Of a DNA stretch of 64,000 nt, positions 1 to 11,932 are shown piece by piece. A model generated the notes under the pieces. It made no database searches. It had not been told where the DNA came from and saw only the letters and a program-made list of their open reading frames with translations. The position numbers and the translations under genes were made by a program. Source of the stretch: Sinonovacula constricta (taxonomy: Eukaryota; Mollusca; Bivalvia; Cardiida; Solecurtidae); NCBI GenBank assembly GCA_007844125.1, contig CM017563.1, positions 15,793,663 to 15,857,662 on the forward strand, given 5' to 3'. The first letter of the stretch is position 1. Every line of letters begins with the position of its first letter.

Positions 1-1090
1 ATTGATATTTTATTTTCGTAAAGTAGCTCTGTGGAACAATACATGAAAGGCCTGTACTACATATGGTGCCAAAATGCATGAAAAAAGTCTACAAAGGCGC
101 GAAATAACTGTTTTTAGATTTCCTTGTTCCAGTGAAACTTCCGTTATCTCGACCTCGGGTAAGTTAGATTTCTTGTATATGTCGATGGGAACTCGCGGTC
201 CCGATATTCAATACGGACATACAAAGTTAATACGAAGGAATAATATGAACACCACTTCAGAAGCCAGTTTTGTTCTCGTCGAATATTTCTTCGACAAGTT
301 TAATGCAGAAGTTTACCACATCTTGAGATTGTATTTTGTCTGTAATTTTTACTGTTCCTTATTGTTAAAAGGGACACTTTTACCTGATATATCCTGAACT
401 ACGTAAATAATTAAGAAGAGCTTAATAAATGTATATATGCTTATCTTATGTGGTTTTAATATGTTCAGTCAATATTTCGTCACATGTACTTGATGTTTTA
501 CCTACTTTATTATTGGACATGCATTTAATCTCTTTGTGTTTGAAAGGTACGTCGTGAAGCTGATTTGTTAAAGTAAATGTAACCTTGTTTATGTTGTAAT
601 TGTTGCTGTTGTTTTCGTGTTGTTGTTTTTTAATAATTGTGAATAGATAAATAAGAAAAGGTCCTATCAAAGTTTCACATATATTTAAATTTAATTACCC
701 CTAGACAAATGCAAACAGGGTAATTGTAAATGTGACAACCGACTGGGGTGCTTAACCATGGCTTATGGAGCGCTCCAAACTCCCACTTCCTGAAGGTTTT
801 TCTAACAGACAGTGTAAAAAAATACCCCGTCAAAGTGAGACAGCTAACAGTAAGCACCTGCATCGGGAGTTAAAACTGATAAAATATACTAATATATAGA
901 CAAAATAACTAGTTATTAAATTGACATGTGCACAGAAGATTAAAACCTAAAAGTTCCATATGGGAGAGTAGTTTGAAATTAAACAGCCCAACACAAATGT
1001 AGTATTGTGAGGAGTTAAATAAGTTAAAAGGTAATGATATTCAAATAATATACCATAAAAACCGAGAATTTATCTGCAATTTATAAGCTT
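1..1090. other. AT-rich intergenic DNA, no recognisable gene
   Basis: Open frames here (the longest is 107 codons on the + strand from 74) show no recognised domain and no codon bias that I can see, and I do not regard them as genes. I see no structural RNA or long repeat. Confidence 0.5.
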
Positions 1091-1097
1091 CACAGAC

Positions 1098-1620
1098 GGT
1101 TCATTTTGCCTGCTGACCGTTTCAAGGCGGTACATGTGTAACTATCGAGTTCGCTCTTTTTGTTAAAAAAACTAGTCACAGGTTTGTTCTTACTTTTATA
1201 TTTGGCTTGCATGTGAATACCTTTGTCTTGTGCCTTTTCAAATTTGCGTATATATTGCAATGCTAATAGGACTTTGTCATATACATTCTTGTTCAAACTT
1301 CTATTATACTTGAAGCAATGAAAAACCACTGGGTGAAAGAATTTTGAAAACGCCTTTCTTGGTGAAATCGAAGGCCTTGCTGTAACAATTTAGAAGATAT
1401 ATACCGGTTTCTAGTGTTAAAAGGTTTCTAGTGTTGAAATCTTCTACTTTAGTACAAACACATGCAAACCTTGTCAGTTTGGATCTGTAAATATCATAGA
1501 CGGAAGCGCAAGGTGAATCAAGGTTAAGGTATGGACACTTCACAATATTAAAGTTAAAATCATCTCTCTTGTCATAGATCTTGGTAAAGACGTTGTCATT
1601 GGAAATAGGATTTCAATGTC
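1098..1620 (-). pseudogene. Penelope-like element reverse transcriptase fragment
   Basis: Read on the minus strand, this encodes a decayed piece of a Penelope-type reverse transcriptase. The clearest stretch contains the motif series SVYDIYRSKLTRFACVCTKV followed by EDFNTRN, which matches the post-catalytic region of Penelope/Neptune-like enzymes (where a surface and Arg-Phe-Ala-Arg-Val-Cys type segment precedes an Asp-Phe-Asn-x-Arg-Asn box). A second minus frame (1090-1329) continues with CDKVLLALQ-like and KAQDKGIH motifs, so at least one frameshift separates the halves. The catalytic palm motif is not seen, so the piece is truncated and inactive. The DNA at 1098-1290 is also similar to 16215-16395 and 17790-17965, which are copies of the same repeat family. 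The family assignment is from memory of motif patterns and was not searched. Confidence 0.6.
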
Positions 1621-2214
1621 TACACGTTGGTTTAATATAAAAAGTATTTTGAAGCATTTTGAGGATTTTTTATCGTTCAGGATATTTAATGTATCTCAAA
1701 ATGTCGTTAAGTCTTCTCCTATTAAATGGTCCATTGTTTGTATTTAAACTTGTATACATATGTTGTTGTTTTTTCGGTTTAATTATATTTTTCACATGAG
1801 TGTGTTTAACAACTGTGTTTAATTATCACTGTATATAGCCTTTTCATATTCCGCCTTGGCCATATGACAGTGTAAACCAACCAAGTACTTTTCTCCGATA
1901 TTTAATTTTTTTCTTGGGTCTATTTTGAAAGCATGCTCGAAAATCTTAAATAGTTCTGAGAAACTTTAAATTAATATGTTTAACAAAGAAGTATTTAATG
2001 AAATCTTGTAACGGTGATATAAATGGAACACATGTCTAGCTACATATACGATGAGCAGCAAGGTTCGATAGGCTAAGTCAAAACCATATAAAACTTAATT
2101 ATTTTTTAAGAATCTTCACAATATCTTGCTCATTTGTCTGTAATGAAGACATACCATTCAAACCAGAGAAACTGAGGCAATAAACTTTCGAAAACTCCCA
2201 AAAAATGACCGTGA

Positions 2215-2425
2215 GGTCAAAGTTGGTATCCGACAGTTTGGACAAAAAAAAAACTTTCATTAAAGAATTGAACAAAAAAAAATGTTACCTAAACAGATCT
2301 CGCGAAATGTTGTTTAATGATGTCCTACATACTGCACAGTTAGCCACCTTTAAACTAAAAACAACAAGTGCCCACTTATGGTTAAACTCATTCACCTCAT
2401 CCGCTTTGAAGTTGACGTCATTTTT
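2215..2425 (+). repeat. Dispersed repeat (family shared with 49.2 kb)
   Basis: The segment containing GGTATCCGACAGTTTGGAC, then TGTTACCT..AACAGAT..CGCGAAA and TTTA.TGA.GTC recurs in the same order at 49166-49420. The two copies are diverged and share no coding potential that I recognise. This is an old interspersed repeat of unknown class. Confidence 0.55.
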
Positions 2426-2459
2426 TTGCACGAATCCCAATCGTTCTTATTTGTAAATT

Positions 2460-5400
2460 TAAAAAGAATGAACATTTTAAGTGTTGATTAACAAATTTTA
2501 ATGCTCTAAAATTGAGACACTGTTGAAAATCGTCTAAGCTTAGACTACAGCGTGATCTTTCTAAAGAATTTATGTCTCGTCTCTGTGTTTTTGTTACATT
2601 GGCATTTACCTTGTTTGCCTTTTTCTATGGTAGATAAATTTAAATATCTGTAGGAATTTTGATAGGACCTTTTCGTATTTGCTTAAATACACCAACCATA
2701 GATCAGATATTGTTACATATATTTGACATAGGCAAACTGGCGGATACCACTTTTAAAAGTTATATATTAATACAATCATTCTATTAAAAGTTAAATTACA
2801 TTGACATTGCAGAACCACTGAGCTGTCTTAAAACAGAAAAAATATTCATTTCCGATTGACAGACAAATCTTAAGAAAGCATTTCAACAATAATCAATCAA
2901 TTGGAATTGTTACCTACGTTAAGTCTTCATACGTACGCAAATCGTGTTTTAATCACAGACGATCGCATTTGTAGAAACAAGCACAGGAAATCCTGAAGAT
3001 GAAAACCCAACACATATCATTTGTCACAAAGTGTCGATATCTCAACTTTAATATAGTACAATCATGAAGGAATTACTAGTTATTTTGTCTGTATATTAGT
3101 TCAGTTTAGCAGTTTTTACACCCGTTGCATGTGCTTACTGTTAGTTGTCTTACTTCGTGCGATGTTTTTATTTGCAAGCTGAGAAAGCCCACTCGAAAAG
3201 CCCATCATAAGCAAAGGCCCTTAGTAAAAAAGTGCATATGCTGAAGACCGTTTCCAGAGAAATTGACAAGTATATTTAACAAATATAATGTCATAACATT
3301 AGAATATTTAGACCATATATATTCTGTATTTTCTTTCATTCATAAGTAGGTTGGTAGTTTTAAAAGTTCTTTGTTTTATCGCTCGTTTACCAGCGAGCGC
3401 ATACCCGGAAGCCCCGGCCTCAAATCTCGCCAAACGCGATTGCGCGAGATTTCATAATTTCGAAATCGAGAATAACAATTATGTTTTATATACTATAACA
3501 CCTCATTTGGATATTTGATAATGTATGATATTGTTTTTTTTTATAATTTACTTTGTAGTTAAAAAACATTGTGATGGTGTTTCAATACTAGAAACTAGAA
3601 ATAAGATTATGGAATGTTACAATATAACAAGATGGAATTATGGATGTTTTATATTTATTCTTACATAATAACACATGAGCTTGTGTTAAAAGTAATCGAT
3701 TTTACACATAAATAAAAAGTACAATACTGCCAATATAAACACAGTGTCTTGACAATAAAGTTGCAACAGCATAAAATAAATAACTCCAACATATCTAGTA
3801 AGAACATTGGATGGATATACATGAATTAATATACACAAGTCAATTAGTGGACAATTATACATACATGTAAAAACTTAATTAGCCCTACAATCAATTAAAC
3901 ACACATTTACATTCAAAATTATAATAAGCAATCATTATTTATTAGTTAAAAAACAATCACACATTTTCTAGGCAAAAATGTACTCAAATATGTATTTGCA
4001 TGAATTCTGCTCATGAGAGCATTCATATACTCATTACTGCAATAACACCAAGAAATATTTGCCTAGTGTTTGGATCGCAGGGTCAGAACATCAACCCATA
4101 GATCTAACATAAAATAGTCCTTGGGCTGGCCTATTTTCTTCACTTTTTCCCAGTTCCCTCTAAGTCTTCCTTCTTACGAGAAAATGGACAGTATTAAAAT
4201 GATCAAATATCAGTAATTTGAAAAGAGAGTTCATTAAAACTGTTAATAACAAATAATTTAACTGAACAATGAGCAACCATTCTATCATTATAAGACCATT
4301 TGATCACTGTTATCTTTAATTTGGTAGCATGTGTACACGAGGCATTAACATTATTAATTAAGTGCACCTTCACGCTAGCCCAGTTCAATTTATCCTGTTA
4401 AACACACAGTATCTTGAGATACAAACCAAACACAATTTTGCATGATAAAATGAAAGTATGCATGATACACTGGTCGCACAAGTGATTTAAAGACAAAAAT
4501 GTGCTTGTACCCTAAAATCCTGCATAAATTATGAGTTAACAAAATAATTAGCTGCATTCAAACAATAGTATCTCATTTCATCAATCACCATTTTGGGAAA
4601 CATGGAAAATGCATTTCAGTTGCGTAAATGATCTCCAAAATTAAAAGAAGGCAAGCATGATCACATTAATAAATCACTCTTTGTTTAATTCCTGTAAATG
4701 AAAACAGCTTTGTTGTAGTTTTATGTATGAACATTAGTGGGAGATAATTTAATGGGCTTTGAGTTGAACACTTGAAATTCTATATTAAATATGTCCTAAA
4801 TGCCAACAGAAATCTAACAGTGAATGATTTATTTATATTCAAAGAAAACGAATAGCATTTTATTTTGCAAATGGCTAAATACTTGTTTTTTAAAAAGCAA
4901 CATCACCAGTGCTATAAAGTTATAAAACTGTATACGTTCGCATTTTTCAAAACATTTTTATCTTTCTAAGTTAATATAAAATTACTTTGATTTATATTCA
5001 TTTAGTTTTGTTATATTTTTACCTTTATGTTTAAATACCAAAGTATTCTTGAATTTTTGCAATACAATTGGATTTGAATTCAATAAAATATTGGTACAGA
5101 AAATAAACACCTGTTGCCAAGTTGTGCAACTGGAAAACATGTACACAGAATGAGCAATGACTACATTCTAACCTTGATCAACAAGGATTTAGAATAACAA
5201 TTAATTATGATAATGTTCTGTAGACAAATATTCTACAATGAAAATCTACACTAAATTTTGTATACATGTTGCAAAACATATACAACAATGGTTCATTATG
5301 ACAAAGCATTATTTTTTAGCTTTGTTAGTGTGAATGTGCGTTAAAAGTGGTATCTTACAGTTTGCCAATTAAATACAAGTAACCAAACCTCGTCCATGTT

Positions 5401-5622
5401 TTGGGAAAATTAATCATAATTTCTACATATACTCATATTTTAGTCTAATTAAAGACAATGTTGGAAATTTCCTTAGCTGTTAGACAAATGTAATCATGAA
5501 AATCTAGAAATGTTAATTCTTTTCAAATCTAAAAAAAACATGATGGGGATTTCTGCTTAAAATAGGTATCAACATCAGAGCTGATAATGCTATAAAGCTT
5601 TCTCAAAAGTAAGTGGTCACAT

Positions 5623-5659
<37 letters not shown>

Positions 5660-6620
5660 TTTAAAATAGCCAAATGTGTAGCGAGGTTCAATTAGGAAAT
5701 AAGTGTTTGTAATGACAGGTGGGGTGTTACACCGCACCTTTCAGAGATGTAGGACATCTAATCAGGTAACAAATGTTCATATGATTGTTCCAGAAAAAAA
5801 TATGGTCCAAACTATTGGATACCGCCGTTAAATCAGACATATCCTTCACATATACATCCATGTTATTTTTTTTAGCAATGGCTTGTTTCCAATTTGTACA
5901 AATCATGATACACTACCATCAAACAACATTGACAGTTAATGACTTGGTCCAGTCTTTGGTCAAACCATAAACTTATAATATATCTCAATACCTTTAATGA
6001 ATATATTATTGAGATTTTTTTAAAAATGACCTTCTTGCATCCCTGTGAGGTGTTTTTGTCAGTTCAATTTTTAAAAATAATTAAAATAGCTTCAAAGTAA
6101 AATATTATCAAAGTACACAAAAGCATAACTTATATAATTTAAAGAAAAGACAAAAATGTTAACGTAGAAAGTACTATTTGAAGCATAGCAGAGGTTCTTC
6201 ATTGAAATGCCAATATAGCAATTCCTGCTATGTATATGCAATACTCTTATTTTAACAGATCTGACCAGATGTCTTTATTTAGGCAACTTACACCATATCT
6301 GCTTGTTTGTCTTATTCTTATAATTACTTAGCTTCCACATGAAGATTCCTGTATAATTGGTTTGTTTGAAATCACAACGTCAGTCCTTGAAAAAGGACAT
6401 ATAAAACAGATCACATTATGACCTAAGCATAGAGTAATGTCAAGAACGCAATGAGTTAATATGAGGTGATGACCCATTAAACGGTCGTAGTAATTAACAG
6501 TTATTCTAACCAAGACATAAGCCCTCTATTAAGATGTCAAATCTTGAGAGCTAACAGGTCAAGAACAACAAGGTTGACTCAATGTCCTATCTTTCAACAG
6601 CGTTATACAACCACTTGTTT
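2460..6620. other. AT-rich non-coding stretch
   Basis: No convincing gene. Notable items are an inverted repeat at 3422-3452 (AAATCTCGC, 13-base loop, GCGAGATTT) and a run of 35 T at 5624-5658. A minus-strand stretch at about 4060-4200 is locally less AT-rich and open, but it shows no domain and I leave it unassigned. Confidence 0.45.
5624..5658 (+). repeat. Poly(T) tract, 35 bases
   Basis: An uninterrupted run of T. It may be the remains of a retroposon poly(A) tail on the minus strand, but I recognise no adjoining element. Confidence 0.9.
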
Positions 6621-6622
6621 CC

Positions 6623-6855
6623 TTACAATGACCTTGACCACTTGACCTGTTTACTATATGTTGCATAGTGATGTCCAGTTGCATATGGTGGTGTTGCTTT
6701 TAGACCAATTTTCATCTCTTTGATTTTTTGCCTCCACCATCCCTTTGTGTTGTCCTGTTTTTGATTTCGAACACGCAGTGGTAGTGTTGAGTAGGTGAAG
6801 TCTTTGATGTCCTTCTGATATCCAGGACCATACGAACCTCGACTGCTGTGCTTAT
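6623..6855 (-). pseudogene. Possible C-terminal exon of the RhoGEF remnant
   Basis: On the minus strand an acceptor (TGTTCACAG) opens at 6855 into a 76-codon frame that ends at a stop at 6623. It reads KHSSRGSYGPGYQKDIKDF early and GWWRQKIKEMKIG later. The composition is protein-like, basic and aromatic. It lies 3' of the PH exons, where collybistin/ASEF proteins have a short basic tail with an aromatic motif, but I see no firm alignment. It could be the last exon of the decayed gene or an unrelated open frame. Confidence 0.35.
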
Positions 6856-6979
6856 CTGTGAACACAATCCAATATAAAGGTAACAAACGTGTTTAAATCT
6901 CTGAAACATTTAAAGCAATGGTCACTTCAAGATATCACATTATTACGTTTTATTCATTTTGTTTTTGCAATACATTACA

Positions 6980-7275
6980 GTGACACAATCCGTAAAGCCT
7001 TGGCTCCAGGTTTGGGAAGCCAAAGGTTCAGACCCAGGTCACGACTTGCCAAAGTAAAAAAGTGGTAGTGGTAAAGCTCCCTTGCTAACGCTGGAGCAAA
7101 TATAATAGTAGTTCCATGACTGGTTGGCCCGGTGTCAGGATAATAAGACTGGGTGTGGTATCATGTCAGGTGCTACACACAGAGAAGGCAGCAGTATATC
7201 TGCTTCAAGTGCACACCGTCTGAAGATAACTGAAACGCTGTTGTTGGGACAATATACCTAATAAACAACAAAACA
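6980..7275 (+). repeat. tRNA-derived SINE, family A
   Basis: A degenerate tRNA-like head with a B-box (GGTTCAGACCC) is followed by the family A body: GGTAGTGGTA..GCTCCCTTGCTAACGC, then GTTCCATGACTGGTTGGCCC, GGTGTCAGGATAA and CAAGTGCACACCGTCT. It ends GGGACAATATACC with an AACAAC-rich tail. Related copies are at 11374-11655 (minus), 16830-17068 and 52711-52991. Confidence 0.7.
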
Positions 7276-7854
7276 TTACAACAACCAATTATGGTAATTA
7301 TAGTTACATCCAGCTTTTGTGGTCGACGACGCAAAATCAACGTAGAAACACTGGCACACGGCAGTGCTGCTTAAAGGCCTTTTGACATTAAGCTTTTACC
7401 ATTAATGGGACTTGAACCCACTTGTTCACGTTATTAAATGTCTGACTTACAGAGCAGGTACAGATTCGTCTGTTCTCAGAATGCCAGAGACACAATTATA
7501 ACAGGTAAGCTACAAACATTTTTGTAAAGTGAAACAATAAGTAACTGCTATGAACAAATATTCACATTCACATATTTACCACTTGCATGATTATTACATT
7601 AACAATTACTTTTATTTTCTAGTTAACTACATACTAAAGTAGACAGCATGAACTGTTTATCCTTATGATTGATGTAGCATATATCCATTGGACCCAATAA
7701 TATTTAAACAGCCAATAATGGGTTCACTATTTAAGTATCAAATCACAGTTTGGTAAAAATACTTTACATACAAAATAATTATCACACACGACAGACCTGG
7801 TGAGGGCTGATTAATTGTAAGTCTTCCACCATTAAATTTTGACAGTGCTTGAGC

Positions 7855-8529
7855 CTCTTATCACATTTAATTTTTCCTTTACTTTTCACCACAATGATAC
7901 TTTTCTTATTTACATATTTATTTAAACGAGGTATAGACATTTACACAAGATTGAAGTGTTTACCTACCTTTAAGACTTGACTGAGATCGGACTTTGTTGA
8001 GTATTGACGGCTCCCTGGTCGGGCACACAGAAATCTGTAAAAGTAAAACCAAAAACTTGCTCTCATTTATCTACATAAATCCCAAGAATGTGGTCTGTAT
8101 TTGAACATATATGTTTTGCGATTATCTATAAACAAAGCATAGACATAAAAACTCATATAAACATTAAATAACTTTATGATGGTACATCAGACAAAAATAT
8201 ATTAGTATGGTCTATGTGTTGCTTTGATAATACAAACTTAAGCATTACATACACTTGTGTAATACACTGTTGTCGCGATTGTAAAAAACATAGACCTCGG
8301 TTGCAGTAAGGTGCAAAATCAAAACAGACAAAACCAATACCATTATGTCAACATTACAAATGACAGGTAGAACACCTGTTGGGGGGGGGGGAGGTGCTTT
8401 AAGTAAAGCAGTACCTATCAACGTTTAGAGTAAATGGGCTTTACTGCAGAGTTAAGTGTACTGTAATTTACTTTACATGCTGAATTGTTACTTAGAAATT
8501 TAACAAACAAAAAAATCCCCAACCAGGAT
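7855..8529. repeat. 675-bp duplicated segment, copy 1
   Basis: This block is repeated at 10269-10943 with the same length, offset 2,414 bases, and I see only two differences: A/T in CTATAAACAAAG and A/C after the run of 11 G. It contains a predicted minus-strand exon at 8034-7968. This copy is probably in the original position, because its flanks are unique and it follows the PH exons in gene order. Confidence 0.9.
7968..8034 (-). pseudogene. Predicted small exon of the RhoGEF remnant
   Basis: On the minus strand a strong acceptor (TTTTACTTTTACAG) and a donor (AAAG then GTAGGTAAAC) bracket 67 bases. These are open in two frames, one reading ISVCPTREPSILNKVRSQ. Its position, just downstream of the PH exons, fits the linker that follows the PH domain in the family. 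No motif confirms it. An identical copy sits at 10382-10448 inside the duplicated block. Confidence 0.4.
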
Positions 8530-8894
8530 TTGAATCCGCAATGTTTGATCAAGGTGTTTTAATTTCTCATGGCATTTCCGGGCATGCTAAAAGTCACAAT
8601 GTTTATAAAGTGTGAACAATTTACCAGTGATTCATATCAGCTTATATTTACAAAGATAATAGTGCACCATGTTATATGTCTTATCTGGTTAAATATAACT
8701 GATGACGACCTAAAACAGTGACCACTTCAAAGTAGCACTTAAATGACTTCACAGTTCATTTGTCAGATAGACAAGTCATATTCATTTTTGAACATGTGCA
8801 ATTATCTTGGTTGTATTTATTAAATACAAACCTTTATTGCTGTTTTACTAGTAAGTAATTTATTTCATAAAATCTGTCTAATGAATAAACAGTC

Positions 8895-9400
8895 GTTTAC
8901 TTATGGTAATCTTTGTTTTACTCAACAGCTGTTGTGTTTAACATAAGTCTTAAATGTACAATTATAGCTGTTTTACTTAGCAGTTTTATATTATATCACT
9001 AAATATTAGTCATTTATGAACCATTATCTCTATTTTACTTAGCAGTTTTATATTTGTATCTTTACACAATGGCCATTTATGATCCATTATCTCTGTTTAA
9101 ATAAGCAGTTTTATTTATCATTAAACATTATCCATTTTTGAAACTTTATCTTTGTTTCTCTCAGAAGTTTTATATATTTATTATTAAACATTGGCCATTT
9201 GTGAACCATAATCTCTGTTTTACTCAGAAGTTTTATATTGTTTTCATTAAACATTGGCCATTTATGAAACATTATCTCTGTTTAAGTAGACGTTTTATAT
9301 TTTTATCATTAAACATCAGCCATATGTAAACCATTATCCCTGTTTTACTTAATAGTAATATTTTTATCATTAAACATAATTCATTAACATACCATTATCT
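8895..9400. repeat. Minisatellite, period about 62-63 bp, about 8 units
   Basis: Imperfect tandem units carry CCATTATCTCTGTTTTACTTA, AGCAGTTTTATATT, ATTAAACATTGGCCATTTATGAA in order. Unit starts at about 9021, 9084, 9143, 9206, 9269, 9331 and 9392 give the period. The last unit runs into the donor of the second PH exon of the RhoGEF remnant (minus strand, 9393). Confidence 0.85.
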
Positions 9401-9630
9401 CTATCCTCCTGAACACTTTTCCTCTCGTCTTGCTGAGCCATCGTTCCTTCGTGGCACCTGTCTTGGCATACAGCAGATACCACTTGACCTTGTGTACCTC
9501 GTTAATTAGCCATGAATTATTCGCCGTGACGTTATACTGCATGTCATTGCCATCAGGGACGTCAACTACCTAACATTGATCTATGTCTCCTTGTAGTTGA
9601 ACAAGTGTCGCTTCAGGAGCTCCTTGAAAG
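9393..9630 (-). pseudogene. RhoGEF remnant: second PH-domain exon
   Basis: Minus strand. The exon begins near ELLKRHLFNYK, shifts frame, then reads VVDVPDGNDMQYNV, NSWLINEV and YAKTGATKERWL, and ends RRIEIM before a GTATGT donor. The order matches strands 4-7 and the C-terminal helix of the collybistin/ASEF PH domain (KDLLRRD..YYKGR, VVD..DG.D, L..AK...DK.RWL..ER). The TAG at 9570-9572 and the frameshift just before it break it. Confidence 0.75.
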
Positions 9631-10067
9631 TAACTAGCAGTAAGGAAGAGTGAAGCAACTACTGGTGACACAATGGTATTGTTCCATACACATTTTATAT
9701 TTTTTTAAGATTCTGTTAAATAAATATGGAAGATGATCAAAGTAAGATGCCTGCAATATGCTCGAAATAAAAAACAACAACATATGGTTAAAACATTAAC
9801 TGCTTTAAAAATATATACTTATTAAGATTTATCCACTTTAACAAATCTTTTTTTTTTTTTTGGAAAACTTAAATACAATGCCAAATTAAAAAGTAATAAT
9901 GAATGTTAGGAAAGGGAATGTATGTATTTTACACAAAATATATTCTTATCAAAAATAAAAGTAAAAACGTGTAACAAAGCAAAAACACTACACGACACTG
10001 CTAATAAAACATATATCATTAGTAATGAAAAAAACAACAACTGAAAACGTTCTTTAATACATGTTGC

Positions 10068-10202
10068 TCATATCGTCTTCCAGTAGATGAGTTTATGCTC
10101 GAACAGGAAGAAATATCGCTCCTGGGACCAGCCAGCTGTGTTTGTCTTATTTACCTCCCCTGAGATGATCAGCTCTAAACTACACATCAGCAAATCTTCA
10201 CC
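10068..10202 (-). pseudogene. RhoGEF remnant: first PH-domain exon
   Basis: Minus strand, acceptor TTTTTTTCAG at 10204-10203. The frame is in phase with the preceding DH exon (ends ..VVDWE, then G). It reads GEDLLMCSLELIISGEV, then SQERYFFLFEHKLIYWK and reaches TGA at 10068-10070. The family has an exon border after FDH..LVSCKK; here the expected GTATGAG donor reads GATATGAG, so the donor has probably been lost. Confidence 0.78.
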
Positions 10203-10211
10203 CTGAAAAAA

Positions 10212-10270
10212 ATAATGTTGCATTCTTAATTTATTCTAAAAAAAATAATGTTGCATTCACAATTTATTCT
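10212..10270. repeat. Two 26-33-bp tandem units flanking the duplicated block
   Basis: The unit ATAATGTTGCATTCTTAATT + TATTCT occurs at 10212-10237 and (with AC for TT) at 10245-10270. A third copy is at 10942-10967, on the other side of the 675-bp duplicate. The duplicate therefore sits inside a small tandem array. Confidence 0.85.
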
Positions 10271-10943
10271 CTTATCACATTTAATTTTTCCTTTACTTTT
10301 CACCACAATGATACTTTTCTTATTTACATATTTATTTAAACGAGGTATAGACATTTACACAAGATTGAAGTGTTTACCTACCTTTAAGACTTGACTGAGA
10401 TCGGACTTTGTTGAGTATTGACGGCTCCCTGGTCGGGCACACAGAAATCTGTAAAAGTAAAACCAAAAACTTGCTCTCATTTATCTACATAAATCCCAAG
10501 AATGTGGTCTGTATTTGAACATATATGTTTTGCGATTATCTATAATCAAAGCATAGACATAAAAACTCATATAAACATTAAATAACTTTATGATGGTACA
10601 TCAGACAAAAATATATTAGTATGGTCTATGTGTTGCTTTGATAATACAAACTTAAGCATTACATACACTTGTGTAATACACTGTTGTCGCGATTGTAAAA
10701 AACATAGACCTCGGTTGCAGTAAGGTGCAAAATCAAAACAGACAAAACCAATACCATTATGTCAACATTACAAATGACAGGTAGAACACCTGTTGGGGGG
10801 GGGGGCGGTGCTTTAAGTAAAGCAGTACCTATCAACGTTTAGAGTAAATGGGCTTTACTGCAGAGTTAAGTGTACTGTAATTTACTTTACATGCTGAATT
10901 GTTACTTAGAAATTTAACAAACAAAAAAATCCCCAACCAGGAT
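10269..10943. repeat. 675-bp duplicated segment, copy 2
   Basis: Near-identical to 7855-8529, with two substitutions and no net length change. It carries a second copy of the predicted minus-strand exon at 10448-10382. It is placed between the DH and PH exons of the RhoGEF remnant, out of gene order, so this is the derived copy. Confidence 0.9.
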
Positions 10944-11373
10944 AATGTTGCATTCTTAATTTATTCTCAAAATATGCTCCGACAATATAACTCCCTTTTT
11001 ATTACAAAAAAATGTTTTTTTAATAAGCGACGATATGTTGGGCAAAACTTTATAAAGGCCAGAAAGACATAAAAAAGGCCATAACATCAATACAGGATAT
11101 ATAGGAGTATATAAAAAAGGGAGATAATTCTGAACGAATTTTGGTCTGTAAATGAGAGTAATTCCCCCTCTGTTACAAAATGAGGGATATTTTAAAATCA
11201 TTGTTTGAAATACCCAAAAACAATTTTATAGCAATGTTATTTTAATGCCAAACTTAAGCTTGTGAACCAACGTAATCGGTATTAAGCAATTCAATACAAG
11301 CTGGACACAACTTTAAACTCTCTCCAGTTTTATTGGATACGAAAACAACCTAAAACATGTATGCATTTTTTTA

Positions 11374-11655
11374 TTGGGTTTATCGTCCAACAAACAGTAT
11401 TTCAGTTATCTGGAGATGGTTTCCACTTGAAGAAGATATAGTGTTGCCTTCATTGTGTATAGCATGCTGTAAACACCTGGCATGATACAACACCCAGTCA
11501 CATTATCGTGACACCGGGCCAACCAGTCGTGGAACTACCCGTATATTTGCTTGAGTGTTAGGAAGGGAGGTACACCACTACCATTTTAACGACTTTGGTA
11601 TGTCGCGGCCTGGGATCGAACCTGGGTTCTCCCTGGGCACTACCAGGTCCGGTCA
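11374..11655 (-). repeat. tRNA-derived SINE, family A (minus strand)
   Basis: In reverse orientation, the head has a B-box (AACCCAGGTTCGATCCCAGG) near 11620, followed by CGACATACCAAAGTCGTTAA, GGTAGTTCCACGACTGGTTG, GCCCGGTGTCACGATAATG, GGTGT...CACCTGGCATGAT on the + strand. It ends at TTGGGTTTATCGTCC. This is the most complete head in the window apart from 52711-52991. Confidence 0.75.
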
Positions 11656-11932
11656 TGTATGTATTAAGAATTACTGGAGCAGTGATACAGCATTGGTGCT
11701 GCCATACACTATGGTCTTCAAAAAACTATCAATGCCTTTGTATATTTTCATTATTTTCTTTTTTTTTCGTTAACATATTCACATGTTAATAAATTGTCAA
11801 TCATTTTTATATTTAAAATAACATTATATTTAAAATAATTATGAAGTAGGTCAATTAATGTGTCTGAGATGAATATTATAGTTTAAAAAAGCATGTGTCA
11901 AGTAAAACAACAAAAGCTATACAGCAGCTTAC

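Noticed and set aside
74..397. 107-codon + strand frame near the window start
   Set aside because: No domain, no splice or promoter context, and composition like the surrounding AT-rich DNA.
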